Origin: Penelope pileata
Lineage: Eukaryota > Chordata > Aves > Galliformes > Cracidae
NCBI GenBank assembly: GCA_013396635.1
Contig: WBMW01005742.1
Location: 124,181 to 188,180 of the forward strand
Direction: 5' to 3'
DNA length: 64,000 bases
Part shown: positions 23,869 through 37,037 of the stretch, one piece after another
Position numbering within the stretch: position 1 is the stretch's first letter
How the letters are laid out: every line of letters begins with the position of its first letter
Translations under genes and position numbers: made by a program
The notes under the pieces: generated by a model
Database searches by the model: none
Told to the model about the DNA's origin: nothing
What the model saw: only the letters and a program-made list of their open reading frames with translations

Positions 23869-24859
23869 ACACAAGCTGAATGCCATATGTGGGTTTACCA
23901 GTCTTTTACGCCAGTTGAGAACAGGTGATGTTAAGAGCAACCAGGCATATGCTCAGATGAACAACATCAGAATTGTACTAACACAGTTGATAACCTGCCT
24001 AATTTTCCAAAAAAACGTTTTCTGTGTCAAGTTTTTCTGTGGTGAGGAAAACCATCAGCATGATGACACAATGGAAAGAACAATATTTTTCATTTTAATT
24101 GCAAGATCAAGCTTTCTTCATTTCTTTGATGCTATTTCTAACACATGTTGATTTGCTTTGCAGCTTGTGGAATAAATTGTATGAAGTAAAAGAACCAACT
24201 GTACTGAAAACGTGTGAAAATGTTAACAGCCACTTTAGTGTGGAAGGATGGCTTCTGAGTTTTGGATTCAGCCCACTTTTTTGGTGTACACAGCTGAAGT
24301 AAGGGGAACAGAAAAAGCCCACGGGGCAATTCAAGTATTTTGTGGTGCTGGGAACACACTGACTTTCCAGTTTTATACTGTCTACAAAGGGCCCTATACC
24401 AGTTAGACTCCTGATTTAGTCTCCTCAATTTTAGCGTCAAAAGTTAGGTTGAAATCCTCGGATCAGTCTGAGATCTACTTTTTTATAGATCAAAGAGTAC
24501 TAATTTCAGCAGAATAAATATTTCCTATCTACATAAAATAACGCAGATCTTCCAAGAATATAAAATAATGATGATGATTTAGAAACTCTTTTCCTTGTAT
24601 TAATTTACTACTGTACCGGGCAATACTTTCAAAGTAATAAAAGTGAAACCTTTATTTCAAAGTTCCACATCATTTTAAGGTTTTTGACTTGGATGGTATG
24701 GAAAATAATGACTTTTCCTGAAATTTTCACTTGTGCTGAGTAAGTTACCGTGGGTGAATTTCTGCTTAATCTCTAAGGAGAAATCAAACAAACAAACAAA
24801 CCAATAAAAGCAAACTGTTTTCAACTCCATCTACATATGGGAAGTCGTGTTGAATTATA
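23869..24859. other. No recognised feature
   Basis: AT-rich DNA. Overlapping frames on both strands at 24,099-24,440 have no recognisable domain and are best treated as chance. A (CAAA)n run lies at about 24,786-24,801. Confidence 0.5.
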
Positions 24860-24940
24860 TTCCAAGTAACTTGTCCAAAGTCACAGGGAATGTATGTAGC
24901 AGAACTCGACACAAAGCCAAAATACTCCTATCTTATTCTT
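24860..24940 (+). repeat. MIR-like ancient SINE remnant
   Basis: CCAAGTAACTTGTCCAAAGT, CACAGGGAATGTATGTAGCA and GAACTCGACACAAAGCC follow the conserved MIR core/3' order ('acttgcccaaggtcacacagc..agtggcagagc..g'). The piece is short and diverged, as expected for an amniote-wide relic. An L2 3' end shares part of this sequence and is an alternative. Confidence 0.5.
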
Positions 24941-27900
24941 AAACTCTTTGAAGCTTTTTAAGTCATGTTTCCAGAGTGGTTCTAGATGTTAGGAAAAGGA
25001 TGCTGAGGCTTTAATAAAAATATTAGCAATGTAAATTATTTTTTTTCAAGTGTTATTCTGTGACAAGAATTAGAAGGCATTTTCATGCTCAGTCTTGCAG
25101 ATGGTATGTGTAAATTGCGTATCTGGGAAATCTGCAGATGCTTCACATTCACGTTATGCGTGTATTTGCAGGCTTGGGTTATTATGAATTAGGACCACTT
25201 ACTTAATCTCTTGTGGATATTTACAGCTTTAAGGTCCATAAGGTCCATCAAGCCTCATTGTTCAGTCTCCAGTACAAAGCAGGCCGGTACTTACAGGTCA
25301 CTGACAGATCATTACCATTCATCATCTGTACCTTGTAGCTACAGGGAGCATTTCAACTACGGTCCTAATGATAAACCTCAGGAGAGAGTAAAACAAGCAT
25401 GTCTTCCATCCTTGCCGGTTTTTGTCATGTTTTCAAGTTTATTACCTCTAAACATGAGATTTTTGAACAAGTTAAATGCTTATGAGATGAAAGAGGAGTT
25501 TGGGGAGCTTTCTTACTAGCATATACTTCAACATTTGGTTTCCTGGATTTTGAACAAAGATTCAGACAAAGATTGTCAAATATTTATAAAAGTTAATGAA
25601 ATTTGGGTAGGCCAAACACAGCATAGTACTCTAATCTGCCATCCCAATGTTGCATTAATTAGATTTAGTAGAAGTACTGCAAAATTTAAATGCTTGGCAA
25701 AGAATACATTCTAAGTGTCACCAGATCTGACACAGATTTCAATCCATGTCTGTTTGCATAAATTAACAACTCTCTGAACATCATTGCTGTAAAATCTATA
25801 TTGAGCTGATAAATAAAATTGCTGTAAGACACACACCTACCAGCTGAGCTTTGCAGAAGGGCCACCAAAGGCTGCCGTTAGCACAGGCAGTATAACAAAG
25901 GAGGACCTGGGGACCCTTAAATTAAAATCTAGCTGAAAGTGTTTATATCATAAGCACTTATACTGTATTTTCAGTAATGCATATATTTTATATACTAAAA
26001 TAACTAACTATATGCATTATAACAGTGCACCATAGTTTACATTACAATATATTTTAGCTATGATTAATGCTAATTTGAAAAACTAAAACTTTGCTATACC
26101 AGATTCTGTGATTCTTTATGATAGCTGATTACTCAGTAATGTATTGGAAGTATATATAATCTTTAAGGATTATAAACTAGAACATTACATTGTATTAAGC
26201 AGAATAGAGTAAGAGGGGAACATCTCAATTTCTTTTTTTTCACCCCCCCTCCCAACTTAGTACTAAGTACAACAACAGCTTTAATAGCAATCACAATTTT
26301 GCTCCAAGGATTTAAAATATTGCTGTTAACATTATGGGAGTATTTGGTTTTTGCTTGTTTGTTGTTTTTTGGACACATTATTTAAAAAACAGAGTTACAT
26401 CACTGAACTTGCACAGCATAGAACACTTGCAATACAGTTACATTTCACACAGGGCAGAACTATGTGACTTACTATCCTTATACATTGTTCATTATGAAGA
26501 TGAAATAAAATTCAAAGCTCCTTAGCTCACACTCTCAGTGCAACAACATCAAAGTCAACATTTGTAGCGTCTGTTGAAGACATTTTCTTTCCACAATTTC
26601 CACATCATTGTACCTTTCATAGATGAAGAGTATTCCTGTTGTTTCTTGCAATAGATCCAACCCATTGGACTCCAAGCATACATTTTTGGGTGGTTACATC
26701 TCAGCACAACATGTAAGTGGTATTTACAGGTGATCTATATCTTCACTCAGTACTGAAAGGTCAAAGAATTTATGGATACACAACTCTTGCCACTAGGGCT
26801 TTGAGAGCAGAGGTCATTTCAGGTGAGGATGTAATACGATTTTCTTGCTTCTAGGAAATTTACTTATTAAAATTAATATTTACTGTGCATGTGCATTCAC
26901 AGCCTCCAGCAATATCAACTAAAGAAGCCAAGTGATCAAAAATGTAGTCTGTGCCTTGCAAAAGCAGCAAAAATTGACTGTAAGAAATAAAATACAGTTC
27001 TACAACAAGCTGGAAATGCCTGTAGCTCATGTCAGAACATGCAGCTCTGATTTTCACAATTTTAACCCTGAAAGAAATGCATAAGGCTACAAAGGATGAA
27101 AAGTGTTAGCTGTTTTTTCCCCCTCGCACAACACCAGTATTCCCAGTTTTTTCTTTTCTCTTTCAGCATGTGCATCAGATGCAGTTCTTTGATAATTTGT
27201 ATCCCTTTGCTGACCTTCATCGCACCAAAGAAATGGTTAAATGCTCAATATTAATAGCCACTCTTTCAAGAGATTTAATTTATAACCACAACTGAAATAT
27301 TCTTTTCATCATTCTTGACACCATTAGTTCAAGACTTTATGATTGTTGATTTGATTCAGGAGGAAGGCAGCTGTGAAAGGAAATGGAGAACAAATTCTAT
27401 GGGGGTATAACTGGGCAGCAAGTTCCCCAACACTTAGGGGCAACAAAACACACAGAAAAAAGTAAGCTTCCAGCTATCTCAGTTTGATGCCCTGCCATTC
27501 CATGTGATCAATATCGTCATCCCAACTGACAGCTGAGACAGTTTTTGTTTTGTTTAATGATGAGCCAATATACAATGTACAATGATGATTATAGCTACTT
27601 ATCTCTATCTATGCTCCTGGTGGCTTCCATTTTCCCTCCCTCTCTGTTTTTTGGGGGCTTTTTTGTTTGTTATGTTTTGTTTTGTTTTTTAACACTCATA
27701 GGCAGACTATTTCTGTTATGTAGCTTACTAGCTCTCTCAAGTCAATCTGTCACAAGTCAAGTATTCACATGTTGCCTTTGGCCACCTTTCAATATAGCCC
27801 TACAACTATCGGTCTTTAAGATGAGGTATCCTCTGCAGCTCTTTTTCTCAGCCACATTGTCTGACCTTCTCCCCTTCCTCCACTCAATGATTAGAATCTC

Positions 27901-30900
27901 TTTATTAGTAAAAATTTCCTTTTAACATTTACCTATCTTGTTAGAACTTGGGCTGATTTTTCAAATATATTTGTTTGATGGAACAGCTTTTTCAGGTTTA
28001 GAGCTTCTCAGTTAGTTACTCTAGGCCTGACCCAGCATTAATTATTACTGGCTTTAAGAAATATTTCAAAGCTCTCAGAAGGGAAATATTTAAATAAATA
28101 AATAAATCTCCCTAAATCCATCTTTCTCTTCAGGAAAGAAAAACTTCAGGAAACTTGCATTATTCTGCAAAAATTTCAATCAATCTGCATTTCTGTTACA
28201 AGAAAATTCTTCTGACAAGAACTATTTCACCAATCCTTTAAGGCAAACAAATTAAGTGAACTATAAAAAAAATAAAAAGAAAGTGACATGAAATTGCTAT
28301 TCCTGATAAATTGCTTTTGCCTTCCTTTTGTTTCAATATGAAAAATCATTATCTGTTTAAAGGCAAAAATTGAAACTGGTTGTAACCATAGAAACTACCT
28401 TTAGTCACAAGCTAAACAAATTTAAAGCTATACTGCACAAAGTACAAAAACACCACCAGATATTAGTGTGTACATATGACAAACATGGATGTAATTCTCT
28501 CTTTAAATAAAATGAGTTGAGAATGCATAGTCCTTAAAAGCCTTGCTTTACGAAATGGAAATCCTTAATCGTTCTGCAGCAATAAACATACCTGTCTTGT
28601 CCTTTGCACCCTCCACCTCACTGTATGACAGAAAAAGGACATCCCTAACTCATATCTTCTGGCGTTTGATAGGAGGTGTCCTTCAAGTTACTCATCCTTG
28701 GTGCCCAGTGATGTTTTGAAGTTAATACTTGTTTTTTCTGCTTCTTTAGATTATAATTAACAGAATTTGGACATTATGTGCAGTATGTGCAGGTACTCTC
28801 TGGTGAAAAATATGTACAAAGAACAGATTTTAATAATCATTTATCTAAGTGTCATGGAGCCAAGATCATGGCTCACAAGCACAAGTAAAAATTTAAAATA
28901 TTTCCTTTCTTTTATTTACTCTTCTACTCCCAAACTTCATTCAATTCACAATGGTTTCCTCCTTTTAAATCCTAAACAATATGCATTTTTCTCACTTCAG
29001 TAGTGTTACCTTTTTCTGCAGTCACTGTGGTTTTCTATACATTTGTTTTATATTTCTGTAGTTCACCTGGGTTAGCTAGTAAAAGAGATTGAAGCCTATG
29101 GCAATAGCATTAGAAAGCTTGGGAGCAAATTCCCTGAAAGGGAAGATCAAAATGTGGCTTCATCAAATCAAAGTATGGCTTCATCGTACCACTCTTAAAA
29201 GCAGCAGAGCTGTGCAAAAAGACGGATGCCATTTGCCTCAGCCCACTCATCCAAATTTCTCTGTAGGCCACTGTGCTTCAGATCATACTCTTCTTTGAGT
29301 GCTGTGCATTGCCCACAGGCAATGTGCTACAGTCTTAAAATGGAGGGAGCCAGAGTTGTGCCATTGGCAACGAAAGATACCAATTCCTTAGACAGTGTAT
29401 CAGCATTACACAGAAGTAAAATGCTGTTTCTTCTCTTCCTGTGTTTTTTTCTATTCAGGTTTTGGAGTCCACTGAGCTACGTAAGCTCCCGTAATTGTTA
29501 TCCATTTCAACATTAATAGAACTAATCTTCCTCATTTATAGTTAATCAATAGGGATTCGCCAAGCATTAACATGACTGAAAATCTCACTGATGCTTTTTG
29601 ACTGTAGATACCATTTAAAGCCTTTGTGGGATAGACCTAAACTGCTACTTGCAGCATCTGAGCAAGAAATCTCTATGGCATTTATCTTCCAGTATCCTTT
29701 ATTCCCCATGAAGTTTGAAATTTCCACTTTTGCTGCTCCAGTCACTCATTAACAGAATGGGCAATATCAAAAATTTTGGGCAGCAATGAATAAAGTTTGC
29801 ATTTTATCCAAAGTCAGTTAGACATTTTCTCAGGAATAACATGAAACTTCAAAGGATTCATGGGGTACCTGGACCACAGGCAAAGCAGGTAGAAAGGATG
29901 CAAAATTTCCTAAAAAACCTAAGTTGGGAGGTGTAAAAAGAGGTGGTGAAAAACATCACTGGATATCTGTAAAGCATTAAGATAGGTGATTAATGCCTAT
30001 TGTATATTACATAATGTGGCTTCCCACCTTCTGGACCTACTTGTGTCTAATCTTAGGGTTGAGCTGTTCAAGGTTTCCTCCAAGGTGAAATCTGTCACAA
30101 CAGTTCTGTGTTTTCTGAGGAAATTACAGGAAGGATATTGGAGAAATATCTAACAGGAATGCTTTTTGTCTATATCTTTATTAAATTTGGACTTTTTTCC
30201 TACGTTTGCAAAATATACTGTAAGATATGTCTTTAAACATTCTTTAAATTGTTTTAATTAACATAGAAAGAGGACTAATCTCTCACACCCTACATCATTA
30301 AAAAGAAACCAGATACAGAAAAGGAGACCGTATGTAAGTATAAATTCTCTTTTTTATTTTTTTTTATCTAAATTCCTAAATTAAAATAATGAATCCAGTA
30401 TGCAAAAGAAACCCCACAAGCATGGGTTACAGTATAGCATAAAATGTAATTCATTAAAGTATTAATAGTAGGCATTGTAGCCATTCTTATTAGTTGAAAT
30501 AGAAGATCAGGCATTTTACCAAGATATAGTCTTATGTTAATAAGAAAGATTGGATTTTAGATTAGGCTTTGCTTTTACCTCTTTCCTTCTGCACCTTTTC
30601 ACACCACAGCAACCACTTGTAGGCTCTTAATCTTGTCTTTGAATAAAAGCAAGCTATCCAAGAGACAGAGATGAAACATTAATCTTAAAATGCTCAAGTG
30701 GAACATCATACTTGTGCATTTTACTTCATACTAATAAGCTTAGTATGGCACCAATCCTATGCTTCAGAAGGCTGACTGAGAACACCAAATGGTTCCTTCC
30801 CACAGCACAAATAAAGATGAGCACAGAAGTGCTGTAGGTTATGCAGTCTTGCCACAACCTGACTGCCTGTGCGAAAGCATAGAGAAGGCAGGGGGAAGCA

Positions 30901-33900
30901 AGTCAAAATCAGAATAAAGAGGAGGAGAAGGAAGAAGGCAGGCAGGCACATAGGCAGGCCAGAGGATCCATTACCATTCATTTCTTGGGAATGGAAGAAT
31001 AGAAGAATCAGATCCTCAGGGTCATAGGAGAGGCAACTGATGTCGAGTCATCCACAGAGTATCTGCTCCACTTGGCACCTCGCTCCACTGCATTGTGGAG
31101 CTGTACCATGAATTTGAATCATATTTTCCCCTGGTGAGCAATAAAAATTAGTGTTTCTTGCTGTTCTTTTTTTCTAAATTTTCTTTGTATGTAGCAAAAA
31201 TGAAAACCTAAGTGTTGAGATGCCATTATATAACTACACTTTTGTACAATAACATCTTTTCTTTTTCTTCCATTACTCACAGAGGATAAAAAATTTAATG
31301 AAGTATTTTTTAGCAGTCAGCCTCATCATTCAGTAGTATGCCTAACTGAAACAGCCATGTTCAAATGGTGGATTAATCTATTGTCCACATGACAGTCTAA
31401 TTCCTAAAACACATTGGATTTAGGAAATTGCACTTACTTCTGAAGTAAATTTTTTATGATCCTGCTGCTGTTTTTGTTTGGCTTTAATTGTTGCCTTATT
31501 TTTCCTACACAATTCTGTTTCATAAGTTTTTGTAGGATCAAAATTCCACAGTTTATCTTAAAGACAAGTACAGTAAAAGTGAACTGCCTTCTGCAGAAAT
31601 ATGTTTGGATTATATTTTAAACATTTTTCTTTTTCTTAATCTTAAAAAGGTAACCATTTGTTTTTGTGGTTTGCAACATTGCAATCAACCACTACTATCA
31701 ATATTAAATCACTTGAAAAATCAAATGAGAAAGGTTACATGGGATTAGATTGCCTAGACATCAGCACTTGCGTTATATGAGATTACCTTGAGTCTACAAA
31801 ATGTTTGCATCAGAAAAACAAGCAAAATGCAGGATATTGGGGATGATATGCCTTCTTCTACAGCCCTGCCTGTAGATCAGGTGTGTGATTTGAGGGAACC
31901 TCAAGCAGCACTAATTTTTACATTTTTATGTAAGTGATTCTTATCCACACTGTCATATACTTGCTGTTGATTGAGTTGAAAAATTTAATTCTAGAGTCAA
32001 GATAGGACTCTGGTTATGGCTCCATTTTACCCAGACCTTTAAGGTGCCAATGGACTCTGGCAAGATTATATATATAGGAACTTATATTGAGGTCATCTTC
32101 AGAGAGTTTGTTTCCTTGGTCAAAATGGAAACATTGCACAGGAACAGATCAAGTTAAGGGAATATCTATTCTCAAATACTTTAAGGTCTAGAAATTATAT
32201 GGAGGTTCAAGCCAGAACTGGATACTCTTTCCTGACTGATGTGTGCTTCCACTGCTGGTTCGGGGTTGTGTCCTCATTCTTTGTTCTCAGTAACATAAAT
32301 GAAATAAACAAACAACAAAAAAAGTAAAATTAAATTAAAGGAAACAGTCTTGGTTTAACTTCCATGTTAAAAAGGAAGAATTATGATATATTTTGTTAAG
32401 CTTATCTCTGCCCAGAAGACTTGATTTCTGAATCCTATTTGAAATACATATACTTCCAGTTTCATGGGAAGAAATTGTTGGCTTTCTGCTCAGAAAAATT
32501 TAATACAGGAGAATTTGTTTATAAATAAAAAGTAGCAAGTCTCTTCTGAAAAAATGTGTATAAAGAGCATCACATTTAAAGATTGGTAAAGTTTTATGTG
32601 TGAGCCTTAGTGTTACTGATTTAATCTTACACAGTTCAAAAATAACAGTAAAATAAATAAACCCAAATTGTTTAAACAAGAAGAATGTATGCTGTTAATA
32701 CCTTATATTCTATCTTATTAAAAATGTACGTAACAGTGATTGAAAAATGTGGCTTCAGGAAAATTAATAAAAACTGTGAGCTGACAATAGTGAAAGTTCA
32801 GTTTATGTTTAATGAATTTTTTTTTTTTTTTGCGTGAGGAATGATAAGACATTTTTCTCTTCATTCCATGCACAAAAATCTGAGTTAATCAGAAAAGAAT
32901 TTTTTTTCATATGCATGTTTAGAATTGATCTTTATAACCATGTATCATTCAGGACTAAAACAGTGGAAGTGATAGACTGTTTCTTTTTTTGCCCTCTCTT
33001 TCAGCATTTTGATGAGTGCACACAGCACACTGTGGATCTCTATTTTCAAATTCAATCTTTCCTGCTCCTGTGAAACATATCAGCTTCTTGTTTATTAATC
33101 TTCATGTTTGTTACATCCTGAGAAGAGTCACAAAACCACAAAAATTCTCCGTCTTCATTTCAGTGCTGATCTTCAGGCTTTTCTGTGAGATTTTTTCCTT
33201 CAGCCGTGAGATGCACTCACGTCTGGAGCAGGCATTGAAGTGGCATACAAGGCACCAACACACAAAGTTAAACTTTTATAGAGGCTCTCAAGTTTGCAGG
33301 TGTTCAGATCTTGCCAGTATTGAAGACTCTGACTTTAACATATGATAATTTCAACCCCTAGTAATCCTCTCTATTCACATCTGAAAGCAAAGGAGTCCTT
33401 TTGTAAATTTTGGAATGGCTCAGTTTGGATTACTGCAAATCTTTTGCCTGTTTTCAGATGAAAAATGAAGCATCTACCACTCAGATAGAATCAGAACAAG
33501 TGCTATGGAAATGCCAAATTAATTAATTAAATGCCACACCAAAGGTGCAATAAAATCTCTAAGTGCTTTATATAAATAACAGTCCCTAGGAATTTACAGC
33601 TGTTAAATTAGCTACAACCTTTGCTTGCATTGTATAGTCCTGATCTTCAGTTTTTAATTAAGCTTTTCCTTGTGCAATAATTTTCAATATATTTCTATTG
33701 AATTCAAGAATTGGTTGAAATGCTGCACAAAGAAAAATTGTAATTTAAATTAGAAGATTGAGGCTACATAACTCACATAAAGGCTATTCTCTGGATAGTA
33801 CAAAGAGCAAGATCACTCCAGTTGGTAACCTGTGTTCTTTCAAAAAAAATGTTTTTTAAATGCAAATTCACATACTTAGGAATAAGGAATACCTACAAAG

Positions 33901-35053
33901 TTGGCAACAACGTTCTGGAATCAATGAATGCAGAGAGCTGTTAGTACCTAAATGAAAAACCATCAAAACATGAATTTACAAATTTGTGGTCTGAAAAAAC
34001 CTGTTGATGCCAATTCAGTCCTCAGATTCACCCCTTGTAGCCTCGGGCTCTTTGTCTGCTGTTGCCAAAATGTAAGGTTTGTCTCAGAGTCTATTATATA
34101 AGCAGTGCCAGGAGATGGGTGTCTCCAGGAAGTGATGTAGATATTCAAAAAGTTGAGTTAGCCATGGACATTCTTCATCCTTTCCCAATAATTATTGAAC
34201 TCCCAGCTTTAGTATATCAATTAAGTTGCCTTAAACAAATCAAATAAACCTAGGCCCACGTCTTTAACAGTGAGGCTGATCATTAGCTGAAATGTCTGCA
34301 GTAGAAAATGGCGGATTTTTAACCTGGTATCTTCAGAATAAGGGGGGATATTTTCAGAAGATGCACCTAGAAATAAGTTACACATTGGTCAAGGACAAGA
34401 CATTGAATTTACTGCAGATGTGAAGGATGCGGTATGGCCCGTGGCATACAGCAGATCAAATTTTTGATGACCTATGAAGTACTAGAGTGCAATCAGAATG
34501 ATGTGGCTTTGTCAAAATCCGTCTTTGATTGCTCTGGCTAGCACTTTAGGCACCACGCCAGCACTGGTCCTATGTCCTGCCTCAGAGTTGTCCTTTCTCC
34601 CACACACCAATCAGTCACATATCACTTCTGAGCAATATCCAAACCTAGAAAATACTAGCTCAAAAGCTGACAGCTTTGCAATTGTATGTCTTCTTGAAAA
34701 CAGGAATTTGGTTTAGAAACCTTCTGCTTTAGTCTGACTGGCTCCAGCCAATGCTCTGCTGCTGTGTGCAGATTCTTCAGCGAGGTGCAGTGGCTGTGTG
34801 ACAGTGCACAGGATTGGGAGACAAGAACAAATTCATTAATAGCCATTTTTTGTCATATCCTTTGAAAATACTGTCCTACTAACACTAGCCTTAATGTAGT
34901 GCTAAGAAATTTGACCAAGCGCTGCTTCTTAGGTAGCTTTTTACATTGTCATAGTTTAGATTCCCATGTTTAAGCTGGATTTATCTTGGGATCTTAGCCA
35001 CATTGATAACAACCTCCCTTCCTATTCTATGTATGAGATGATTTTCCTATTTC
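24941..35053. other. Ten kilobases of unrecognised AT-rich DNA
   Basis: No exon, RNA gene or well-known repeat seen. Near 25,225-25,380 the words AAGGTCCATAAGGTCCATCA and AGTCTCCAGTACAAAGC hint at an old interspersed repeat I cannot name. At 27,545-27,925 a 126-residue frame is very rich in Phe, Leu and Ser because the DNA is T-rich; it has no domain. T tracts occur near 32,819. Purine-rich sequence lies at 30,920-30,960. Confidence 0.45.
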
Positions 35054-35321
35054 ATAGAATCATAGAATGGTTCAGGTTGGAAGGGACCTTAGAGATCATC
35101 TTGTTCCAACCCCCCTGCCATGGGCAAGGACACTTCCCACTAGACCAGGTTGCACAAAGCCCCATCCAGACTGGCTTCCACTTGTCTTTGTTGAACTTCA
35201 TGAGGTTGGCATGGGCCCACCTCTCAAGCCTGTCCAGGTCCCTCTGGATGGCGTCCCTTCCCTCTGGCGTGTCGACTGCACCACACAGCTTGGCATCATC
35301 TGCAAACTTGCTGAGGGTGCA

Positions 35322-35847
35322 NNNNNNNNNNNNNNNNNNNNNNNNNNNNNNNNNNNNNNNNNNNNNNNNNNNNNNNNNNNNNNNNNNNNNNNNNNNNNNN
35401 NNNNNNNNNNNNNNNNNNNNNNNNNNNNNNNNNNNNNNNNNNNNNNNNNNNNNNNNNNNNNNNNNNNNNNNNNNNNNNNNNNNNNNNNNNNNNNNNNNNN
35501 NNNNNNNNNNNNNNNNNNNNNNNNNNNNNNNNNNNNNNNNNNNNNNNNNNNNNNNNNNNNNNNNNNNNNNNNNNNNNNNNNNNNNNNNNNNNNNNNNNNN
35601 NNNNNNNNNNNNNNNNNNNNNNNNNNNNNNNNNNNNNNNNNNNNNNNNNNNNNNNNNNNNNNNNNNNNNNNNNNNNNNNNNNNNNNNNNNNNNNNNNNNN
35701 NNNNNNNNNNNNNNNNNNNNNNNNNNNNNNNNNNNNNNNNNNNNNNNNNNNNNNNNNNNNNNNNNNNNNNNNNNNNNNNNNNNNNNNNNNNNNNNNNNNN
35801 NNNNNNNNNNNNNNNNNNNNNNNNNNNNNNNNNNNNNNNNNNNNNNN
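35322..35847. other. Assembly gap of 526 N
   Basis: Unknown bases inside the minus-strand CR1, between its ORF2 linker and the RT/3' part. Like the other gap, it falls wholly within CR1, which suggests repeat-induced assembly failure. Confidence 1.
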
Positions 35848-37037
35848 GGACCACCTCTTTGTATTCCTCCCAGCTAACCCATTCCAATTTCCACTCCCTG
35901 TAGATTTTCCTTTTGTGCCCTAGAAAGCCCAGGAGCTCCTTATTCATCCACAGAGGCCTCCTGCCATTCTTGCCCGCTTTCCTCTTTTTTGGGATGCACT
36001 GCTCCTGGGCTTGGAGGAGATGACCCTTGAATACCAACCAGCTTTTTTGGGCCCCTCTCCCCTCAAGGGCTTTGTCCCACGACACCCTGCCAAGCCGATC
36101 CCTGAAGAGGTCAAAGTCTGCTCTCTTGAAGTCCAGGGTAGTGAGTCTGCTGTGCACCCTCTTAGCTGCCCTAAGGATCTCAAATTCTATCATTACATGA
36201 TCACTGCAGCCAAGGCTGCTCATGAGCCTCACATTACTCACCAGCCCCTCCTCATTGGTGAGGACCAGGTCCAGCTCCAGCACAGCATCTTTTCTCATGG
36301 GTTCCTGTACCACTTGGAAGAGGAATTTATCGTCAATACATTCCAGGAACCTCTTTGATTGCTAGTGCTCTGCTGTGTTGTCCTCCCAACAGGTATTGGG
36401 GTGGTTGAAGTCCCCCATGAGGACGCCATGAGCTTGAGACTGAGACTGTTTCTATCTGTTTGCAGACATCCTCATCCACTCGGTCTTTCTGGTCAGGAGG
36501 CCTGTAGCAGACCCCCACTACTATGTCTCCTTTGTTTGCCTTCCCTTTAACCTTGATTCATAAGCTCTCTGGCAGCTCCTGATCCACCCCCATGAGGAGC
36601 TCCATTGACTCCAGCCAATCACTGATATAGAGAACAACACCCCCTCCCCTTTTCCCCTGCCTGTCTTTCCTAAAGAGTTTATACCGATCTATTCCTACGC
36701 TCCAATCATGAAAGCCATCCCACCACGTCTCAGTGATGACATCACAGGCTTGTAGGCACGCACACACCTGTAGCTCTGCATGTTTGTTCCCCATGCTCAG
36801 TGCGTAAGCGTGCAGACATTTAAGTCGGGTGCCCACTGAGGCTGATTTACCACTTGGAGTTCTCTTACCCTTCCCTTCAGGTGCTCTCTTCCTGGCCTGT
36901 GATTCTACTCCAGGCCCAGAGCAACCATTATTGTCATTGTCCTCAAAGTGAGATGGATTCAGGATCCCGCTCCCCAGAGAGTTTAGTTTAAAGTCCTCCT
37001 GACTAGGTTGGAAATGGGCTTGTCTTATTGTTACCAT
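35848..37037 (-). pseudogene. CR1 ORF2 N-terminal part with endonuclease
   Basis: Broken ORF2 on the minus strand. A frame from 37,037 carries about 80 residues of charged, low-complexity leader (for example QARKRAPEGKGKRTPSGKSA), then SMGNKHAELQ and ITETWW (Glu103) of the endonuclease. It ends at an in-frame TGA at 36,558-36,560, where TGG is expected after the PESL residues. The same frame continues with GVCYRPPDQKDRVDED, then shifts frame at roughly 36,430-36,460, before the GDFN region. A third segment from 36,313 shows LDLVLTNEEGLVSNV and the SDH motif (residues 37-39), then KKRKAGKNGRRPLWMNKEL, up to the gap. At least one stop and one frameshift make it dead. Confidence 0.85.

Larger units (their letters stand above)
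35054..37037 (-). mobile_element. Long CR1 LINE, minus strand, with gap
   Basis: The 3' tail (TCATAGAATCATAGAATGG) starts at about 35,054. It is followed by AGGTTGGAAGGGACCTTAGA and the ORF2 parts, and the copy extends to about 37,037, upstream of the endonuclease. That makes it the most nearly full-length CR1 in the window. Its RT sequence (ACTTCATGAGGTTGGCATGG; GTCGACTGCACCACACAGCT) differs from the 13.6 and 61.3 kb subfamily. A 526-base gap (35,322-35,847) hides much of the RT. Confidence 0.93.

Noticed and set aside
27545..27925. 126-residue plus-strand frame, hydrophobic, looking like a membrane protein
   Set aside because: The DNA is T-rich, which alone gives Phe/Leu/Ser-rich frames. 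There is no conserved motif and no exon-like boundary.
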